NCBI GenBank assembly: GCA_035771175.1
Contig: CM069608.1
Coordinates: 14,784,019 to 14,848,018 of the forward strand
Length of the DNA: 64,000 nucleotides
From: Paratinospora sagittata
Lineage: Eukaryota > Streptophyta > Magnoliopsida > Ranunculales > Menispermaceae
Direction: 5' to 3'
Shown here: positions 57,690 through 64,000 of the stretch, piece after piece
Numbering within the stretch: position 1 is the first letter of the stretch
Layout: each line of letters opens with the position of its first letter
Program-made: the position numbers and the translations under genes
Notes under the pieces: model-generated
Told to the model about the DNA's origin: nothing
Databases searched by the model: none
What the model saw: the letters and a program-made list of their open reading frames with translations, nothing else

Positions 57690-59022
57690 CCTTAAGGATA
57701 TCATCATTAGAATACCACTTCCTCTTTATCTTTAGAGCATCAATTTTGTTATTGGCTATTCTACCTAGAGTGTTTATGTGGAAGAATTTTGTGTTGAGGT
57801 ATCTTCATTAAGCTAGAGAATTTTGGACTTATGACACCAAAGAATTTCCGCCTTCCTTAAAACTTCATTGTAATAGTGGAGAGTAACATATTTGTTATGT
57901 TGAAGTAAAAAAAAAGGGCTTGTGGCAGAGGGCGTTTTGAAGACTTGCAATTATGGCCCTCAGGCATCTCTTCTTGTTGAAGATATTTCTACAAACTTCT
58001 TTGTTCCAAGCTGAGAATTTTTTTTCTTTGAACAACGAGATAACTTCTAGCAAATAAGGTGAGGGGAAAGGCAAAATCGAAAGAAGAACATCTTGGAAGT
58101 TATCATGCTTCAGCCATGTTGCTTCAAATCTAAAAGGCCTATGATTCGATGGATGAGGAGGATAGGAAAATTATTAGAATGGGTGTGAGGGAGGTGACGA
58201 ACCTTAGCATTTGAAAAGAAGCATATCCAATCATTAGTACAAAGTGCACGGTCTGGGAGTTCCTTTATCAAATGAGCTCTCATTCTATACTTTGTTCAAG
58301 TGTATTTTGGTTCCAAGAATCCTAAATTAATGAGACAACACTTGTTGATCCAATCATTGAAATTCCTAAGAGGGAGGAGCCAAACCTTAGCATTTTAAAA
58401 GAAGCATATCCAATCATTAGTGCAAAAATCATGGTCTACTAGTTTTTTTATTAGGTGAGCTCTCATTCTACAGTTTGTCCAAGTGTATTTCAATTCCAAG
58501 AATGCCAAATCAAGGAGACAACACCAGTTGATCTAACCATTGAAATTCCTACTTAAAACAATTGAGAAGGAGCCTTCCAATTTTTCATTGCAAGAAGAGA
58601 TATCATTAAGATCTCCTATGAGAAGCCAAGAAGCAGTGCAACTATCAAAGAAGTTGCCAATGATATCCCACTTTGCATGCTTTATGACAGGGTGATTATT
58701 AACATATAAAATTGTGAGCAACCAAACATTACCCTAGGCTAAGAAACAAATGCAAAAATCATACTCTAAGCAGCTAAAAGGATTTGGAGGTTGATTGTAG
58801 TGTTGTTCCAAATCAATAAGATGCCTCTACTTCTTACCTCTTATGGGATAGTAAAGAAAGAAAGGTTTGCTTGCCGTTGGAGATAGGAGACCTTGGAGGG
58901 AATTGTACTTGGTCTCCAAGAGGCAAATCACATCTAGCTTAATAGCTCCTTACAACTTTGGGATTTTCTTGGAAATTGGCATTAGCAGATGCAGTTCCAT
59001 GAAATAACCTGGAAAGGAAAAT
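57690..59022 (-). pseudogene. LINE ORF2: endonuclease domain
   Basis: The minus strand shows VISWNC at about 59000, SWLLIGDLNDISSCNEKLEG (58580-58650), and twice the word LELKYTWTN or LEPKYT near 58310 and 58490. These fit the endonuclease/exonuclease/phosphatase fold of plant L1 (WN.RG start, PWL..GDFNE, DLGF.G..FTW.N). A later piece reads FGVISPKFSSLMKIPQHK, like the WL..GD.NTKFFH region. A 183-bp in-frame duplication lies inside. Many stops are present. Confidence 0.85.
58200..58565 (-). repeat. 183-bp in-frame duplication in LINE endonuclease
   Basis: 58200-58382 and 58383-58565 are imperfect tandem copies (both start AACCTTAGCATTT and contain GAAGCATATCCAATCATTAGT). The step equals 61 codons, so the frame is kept. 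Clear divergence between copies makes this older than the duplications in B and N1. Confidence 0.85.
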
Positions 59023-60514
59023 TGTAATACCCTGTATTTCACAAAAAAAAAATAATAATAAAATAATAAAAAATAATAATAATAATAATGATTTTTTTAG
59101 GATAAAGCACATGGCATATGGCACATGCCTGGAGGTCCAGGCACAAGGCACATGGCACATGGCACATGGCACATGGCACATGGCACATGCCTGGAAGTCC
59201 AGGCACATGCCCGGAAGTCCAGGTAGCCCGCCTGGACTTCCAGGCGCAAAAAATCTCTATATAAGGAACCCTCCTCATTCTCATTTCTCACACCAAAATC
59301 ACTCTCCTTGTGATTTTCCTTATCTTTCCACTCATTCTAAGTTTTTAGTTTTTGAGACTCTCTGTGCGGTGCGAAAAAATTCTGTCCGGAGGAAAGCGCC
59401 AGATTTGAAAGAAAGTTTTTATCTGAAGGTGGGGAACGAAACATAGGTTTGCGTGTTTTATAACTTTTATTAAAGTTTACATTCAATTATTATTATGTCT
59501 ACTGTTCATTTACACTACATTATGTCATATAATGTTTATACTGCCGCACTTATGCCTGTACACTTGGAATTCACGTATTATACTGTTATAATGTCGGATT
59601 TGTGGTCAATCTGACTCAACTAGACTCGGTCTTGTCCTCAGTAACTTTAAATAGTGAACGGGAGGTAGGGGCTACTCTAGGCGATTGGTTATTTAAGCAG
59701 ACCTAGTGTCTCACCTCTCAACTGGGGACTGATCTAGTTGGTTTTATTGAAAGCTATCAGATTATACATGTAATACTGAATGTCCTAACCTTGCATGTCA
59801 TGATACCGACCCTGATAAGGATCACCAGATGCTGCCAAAGTCAGTCTAAATGTTAAGAAAAGACCAGACCAGTAGACTAGACCAGTTCATGCATTGGCAT
59901 CATATATATCACCACCTAGGGACGTATATGGTTTATGACTCATAGAATAGTTAGGAGCATTGCTCGCTATTCATTACATTTCTCTGGAGAGGAACGTACA
60001 TGAGAACCCGGCTACGCCCGGGGAGGGACATCAGTACGTGAATCCAGATCATCGTTCCTGTACGTGAACTCAGGCGATGTACGTTCCTCAAACCATTACG
60101 AGACGGTGTCATGAATACATACATATTGATTGATTATGATGCTCACATGTGTATTTAAGATATTTGATATTGAAGTATGCTTTATTAATTGTTATACTCA
60201 CGAACTATTTACCCAATGAGCGTGTTAAGCTCACTCCATTATTATCCAATCTTTCACAGAAAATTAGGGTGGACTGGGTGCAGGTTATGGGGCCCACATT
60301 TTGTACCCTTTGTATGATTCATTGGGGATTTTGGGGAGTATGTTCCCTTGACTATTTTATGTACAAAAGTATTCTGAATTAAATGAAATCAGATTTGTAC
60401 TGTGTGACATATATTTTCGCTGCGCACTCTGTTGTTACCATTGTTATTGTTCCAAATGCGCGTCCCGTCCGCGAGTGTACCTCCGGTTTAGGGGCGTCCG
60501 GGCGGGGTGTGACA
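59023..60514 (+). mobile_element. T-family solo LTR in the LINE (1492 bp)
   Basis: Ends are TGTAATACCCTG and GGGTGTGACA; AAAAT flanks it at 59018-59022 and 60515-60519. In U3 the tandem array is built on GGCACAT and CCTGGAAGTCCAGG words (59105-59245), unlike the CGTTCAGGCGC array of N1. TATATAAG is at 59258-59265. It has no interior. Confidence 0.93.
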
Positions 60515-60528
60515 AAAATAGTAACTAG

Positions 60529-62351
60529 TGTTGGACACCCAAGAAGGGGGTGAATTGGGTGTTATGGCTAGTTTTGACAAATTATAAGTTCTTAGTGGAA
60601 ATACTTGATCAAATTAAGTTATGTACTCAAATTAATTCAAAGTGCATAAAGTAAATTTAGAAATCTAAAACATCGCACGCAAGGATTTTTAGGTGGTTCG
60701 AAAAACCTTTTCCTACTCCACACCTAGAAAAACCTTCTCTAAGATTCCACTATACCGTGATTCACTTCAAGGATGTGAATCAAACCGTTACAGTGTCTCT
60801 TTACAGGTTCAAGACAAACCTATCATTTTCTTGAGCTAAGGATGAACAACTTATTCCTTTTGCGAGATAAGGAAGAACCGAATATCATTTTCACGAGCTA
60901 AGGATGAACACTTGACCCTTTTCAAGAGAAAATGTGAAACTAACTTTGATTCCAACCTTGGAATCTCAAGTGAATCAAATTCACTTGACTTGGTTGTTTC
61001 AGTCTTGAAACAAACCAAAACTCTAACTACAAAGATTAAAATGTTTGTTCTAAGTGAATAGAACAATTACAAATGAAGCTCAAAAAATACAAGTATCAAA
61101 TACAAGATATGAAAATTTAAGCTTAATGTGAAGAGAAACCTTACAATGATATTATATCTTTCTTGCAACCATATTTGCTCAAGAGAATGATTTTGAAGAA
61201 GCTTTAAATGGCATACAAAAAGAAAGCTTGAAATCCAATCTTCAAATCAACATCATTAAGTTCTAGGCTTTTTGAAATGGGAAAATGATTTGATTTTAAA
61301 AAACACTCCCTAGAATCACCTGGTTATCTTTCTTATCTTCAAAATGTCCTAAGTGCATATATTTCTGTATTAGAATGGAGCACTAGTCGTTAGAAATAAG
61401 AAACTAGCTGTTGGGGGCTCAAAAATCAAGTTTTTTGACTGGTGGGATCGCACCCAGAAAGTTCAGACTGCTCATGAGTGTCCTACAAGAGGATGAGCGT
61501 CCTGCAACACTGCCCAAAAATTTCCAAACATTTCATGAGCGTCCTCCTATCGCTTGAGCACCCTGCTCAATCTGCAAAATTTTTGTTTGGTTACCTGACC
61601 TATCCTACACAAAATATAAGCATATTATACCTTAGAATTCATGGAAAGCTCACTCTACATCCATTGAGACTATTTCCAAACCCATTTGAGAAGGCTAGCA
61701 AACATTTGAGTTGCAGTCGAGTGGTTTTGAGCTAGTTTACCATGAACTTTTTGTGTTTTCTTGATTTTTCAAAAATCTAACTTTATGAAATTATTTGGGG
61801 AACAAAATATGATGAAAACAAATAAATTTTGATGATTAAAATACTTTGAAATTATTTCAAACAAAGAGAACAAGTCCAAGTTCAAAACAAATTAGACTGA
61901 AAATCTTAAACCAATAAGTTTTGAAAAACTTTGTAGAAATGTGATTTTGATTAAAACAAATGCAAAAAAATGATTCAAACAAGTTTGAAATAGTTTAAGA
62001 ACATAAAATACACAAGTTTGAACACTTGAAAATCATTTTTAAAGAAAACTTAATGCATGAATGAATTTTAAAAAATGATTGAGCAAAATGAAAGGCAAGA
62101 AGGTTACATCCTAGTTCTAGACACATAGACCTTTCAACCTCTTGTTTCTTCTTTCCTTCAAGTTGTCCAAGCTTTGAATGCGGTTGATCCTTTTCTTGAG
62201 GGACTTGAAGTACTTTGATCTTGTATTGGCTCTTTTTTTCATTATAGGTCTTGAAATATACTAAGTAGAAACATTAGCACCATTTGTTATATTGTTTGTT
62301 AGCATCAAAATACTTAGAAGAAAACCAAGTGGGAAACTACTTAGGTAAACA
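60529..62351 (-). mobile_element. S2 solo LTR, reverse (1823 bp)
   Basis: Plus-strand ends are TGTTGGACACCC and TTAGGTAAACA. ACTAG flanks it at 60524-60528 and 62352-62356. It is uninterrupted and serves as the empty-site reference for S1 in the other S2 copy. Boxes GAGCGTCCTG / GAGTGTCCT recur at 61470-61570. Only 14 bases separate it from the neighbouring T solo LTR; those are LINE sequence. Confidence 0.88.
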
Positions 62352-63410
62352 ACTAGCAAACAACAAATTAACTAAGAACATGAGGAACTCCCTAGTTCCT
62401 TTAAGCTTTTGCGACCATGTGGGCTACTATTACCAATTGGCTTGATTGATTGAAGACAATGTGTGTTTTTGAGTACCAATACTCTTGTCTTGACTATGAT
62501 CTCTACTTGAGAAACACATCCAATTGAACTAATTGAATGGGTCAAGATGGAGGGAGTGGTATAGATTCATGGGGATCCATGATATCTCCAAAGATAGAGG
62601 GTAGATGAAAGTTAGTTGCCTTGAATGGGACCCTTTATCTTTATGCACAAATTTTAGCAGACTTATGAAAAATTCCTTTGGTGTTAATAGCAAGATTTGT
62701 ACCTTCCAAGGTGTCATTTGAATTGTTGTTGCCTGTAGACTTTGGTTGTGCAATGTGCCACAATGTTTGAACTCTCCTTCTCTTGGGCACTAAAAGAATA
62801 ATTTGGTTCTCAATATTATTTACTATGGAAATAAGTCTTTTCTTTGGAAGGTAGGCAATTAGTGTTACAAGTAGTTTTTATGAAGTTTATTATTAACAAT
62901 GTATCATTTTTCCTTTTGGGTGGCGCTTAGTGTTCAAGTGGATTGCCTCATAAAATAATTCCCATATTCTGCTCAATATTAGAAACTTCAAAGATTTCTA
63001 TATTTGACTTGGTCAAAGCTATAAATATGTTATGTTTCCTATTTTGAGAACTTTGATTGATACAACCTCCATTGTTTCCAAAAGGGTCATCACCTTTCCT
63101 TCTTGAAGAAAAAGACCTATACCATCTAGTGGTCACCATCTATATCTCGTACTCGTCTTTTCCATTGGTGTTTTGACCAAAACATGGTTGATTTTAATGT
63201 TAAACGTTTAGTCAGAATATGCCCCACTGTATCCCTTCTTGGTTTGCTCACTTATCTGACAATTTTCAGATTTATGTTGAAACTCTCTCATACTTAAAAT
63301 AGATAGTTGGACTCCCTTGTTATACTTATCAAGTTGTTCAATGTCTCCTAAGAAAACTCTTGGAGTTAAGGCCTTGTCAAGACCATACTCCCCAAAATTT
63401 GTGCATATTT
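62352..63410 (-). pseudogene. Probable upstream part of the LINE
   Basis: This should be the region 5' of the endonuclease, since the LINE continues here after two LTR insertions. Minus-strand frames at 62753-62529 and 63139-62948 are short and broken. I recognise no firm ORF1 motif. The assignment rests on position between LTRs with matching target duplications, and the right border at 63411 is set by the next LTR. Confidence 0.45.
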
Positions 63411-64000
63411 TGTGACGACCATCAATTTCATAAAATGAGACCCCAAAAAGTTTAAGGCGATTAATGAATGTGTTGTGTGCTTTTGTGATGCTTGATGTGT
63501 GTTTAATAATATAAGTTTGATTGGGATACCAACTGGGGGAAGAAATAGGCGAAAAAAATGAGAAAAATGGTAAATTGGGCTTAGCAGCCCTCTCTCAAGA
63601 GGGGAGGAGCGTGCTCCTCTGTGCTGAAAACAAGAATGGATTTTTGGGCAAGGGAGAAGAGCGCTCCTCATTGGGAGAAACATGCTCCTTGCGAAAAGAC
63701 GAGAGTTGAAAAGTTTCAAAAAAGGGAGAAGCGCTCTCCTTGCACAAATAGAGAGTTAGATTTTCAAGAAAACAGTGAGAAGCACGCTCCTAGTTGGGAG
63801 AAGCGCGTTCCTCACGATAAAATCTGATTTTTTTTAAGTTGGTCGGTGTATGTGAATTAAAACCCCAAAACATGATTCATTCATTCATTTTCAACAAGAA
63901 CAAAGGGAAGAAAAGGGGAAAAAGGGGAAAAAGAGGGGAAAGGGTTTTCGGACCCAAACCACGCCAAATTCGAGCCGAGGTAAGCGTTTTCTTCAAATTT
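63411..64000 (+). repeat. Left part of another gypsy-type LTR
   Basis: TGTGACGACCATCAATTTCA at 63411 is a typical gypsy LTR start, and the design resembles the element A LTR: AT-rich start, then GC-rich boxes (GGAGGAGCGTGCTCC, GGAGAAGCGCTCTCC, GGAGAAGCGCGTTCC) at 63600-63815, then a purine-rich leader and ATTCGAGCCGAGGTAAG near the end. It runs out of the window. Confidence 0.6.

Larger units (their letters stand above)
40290..63410 (-). mobile_element. L1-type LINE cut into four coding pieces
   Basis: Reading right to left, the pieces 62352-63410 (upstream part), 57690-59022 (endonuclease), 53579-53837 (RT entry) and 40290-42879 (RT core and zinc-binding end) follow the order of a plant L1 ORF2. 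The last two join in the middle of the RT entry region when N2 is removed. The other gaps are filled by LTRs with perfect target duplications (CCTTA, AAAAT, ACTAG). This shows that one LINE copy was the original host of the right half of the window. It is full of stops. Both outer ends are approximate. Confidence 0.82.

Noticed and set aside
59039..59291. Cys/His/Pro-rich frames such as repeats of CHVPCAM
   Set aside because: They are translations of the GGCACAT array in the solo LTR.

Overview
This window is plant nuclear heterochromatin made almost entirely of nested transposable elements. I see no host gene, rRNA or tRNA gene. A plant origin is supported by LTRs with initiator-Met-tRNA primer sites, Ty3/gypsy chromovirus pol with a chromodomain-like tail (Tekay/Del-like), LTRs resembling the SIRE/Maximus Ty1/copia group, and a plant-type L1 LINE. 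Every coding region seen is broken by stops or frameshifts. Species cannot be named from this.

Main family. Four elements belong to one Tekay-like gypsy family, called T here: B (+, 331-11906, truncated), N3 (-, 15942-25736), N1 (+, 28166-38973) and N2 (-, 42880-53578). There are also two solo LTRs (27547-39555, interrupted by N1, and 59023-60514). The layout is LTR - Met-tRNA primer site - AT-rich leader - ORF-X - about 0.78 kb conserved noncoding spacer - gag - protease/RT/RNase H/integrase/chromodomain - ORF-Y - polypurine tract - LTR. ORF-X is about 526 codons, lies upstream of gag in sense, and resembles the 'putative plant transposon protein' domain. ORF-Y is about 160 codons and lies between pol and the 3' LTR. 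These two ORFs and the conserved spacer are the most unusual content of the window.

Layout. 1-330 is unassigned. 331-11906 is element B, broken at its gag start codon by element A (-, 4007-9594, TSD AGGAA), a second gypsy family that is internally deleted. 11907-15424 is unassigned repetitive DNA with a 99-bp minisatellite. 15430-39583 is one reverse-strand SIRE-like LTR (S1, TSD TCTCC) split by N3 and by a T solo LTR (TSD AATAG), and that solo LTR is itself split by N1 (TSD AGCAT). 39589-40289 is probably the host of S1 again. From about 40290 to 63410 lies one reverse-strand L1 LINE cut into pieces by N2, by an S2 LTR (53838-57689, TSD CCTTA) that contains an S1 LTR (54964-57189), by a T solo LTR (59023-60514, TSD AAAAT), and by a reverse S2 solo LTR (60529-62351, TSD ACTAG). 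The window ends inside another gypsy-type LTR (63411-64000).

Boundaries with TSDs were read directly and are exact to a base or so. Other boundaries are approximate. Family names rest on motif recognition without database searches.
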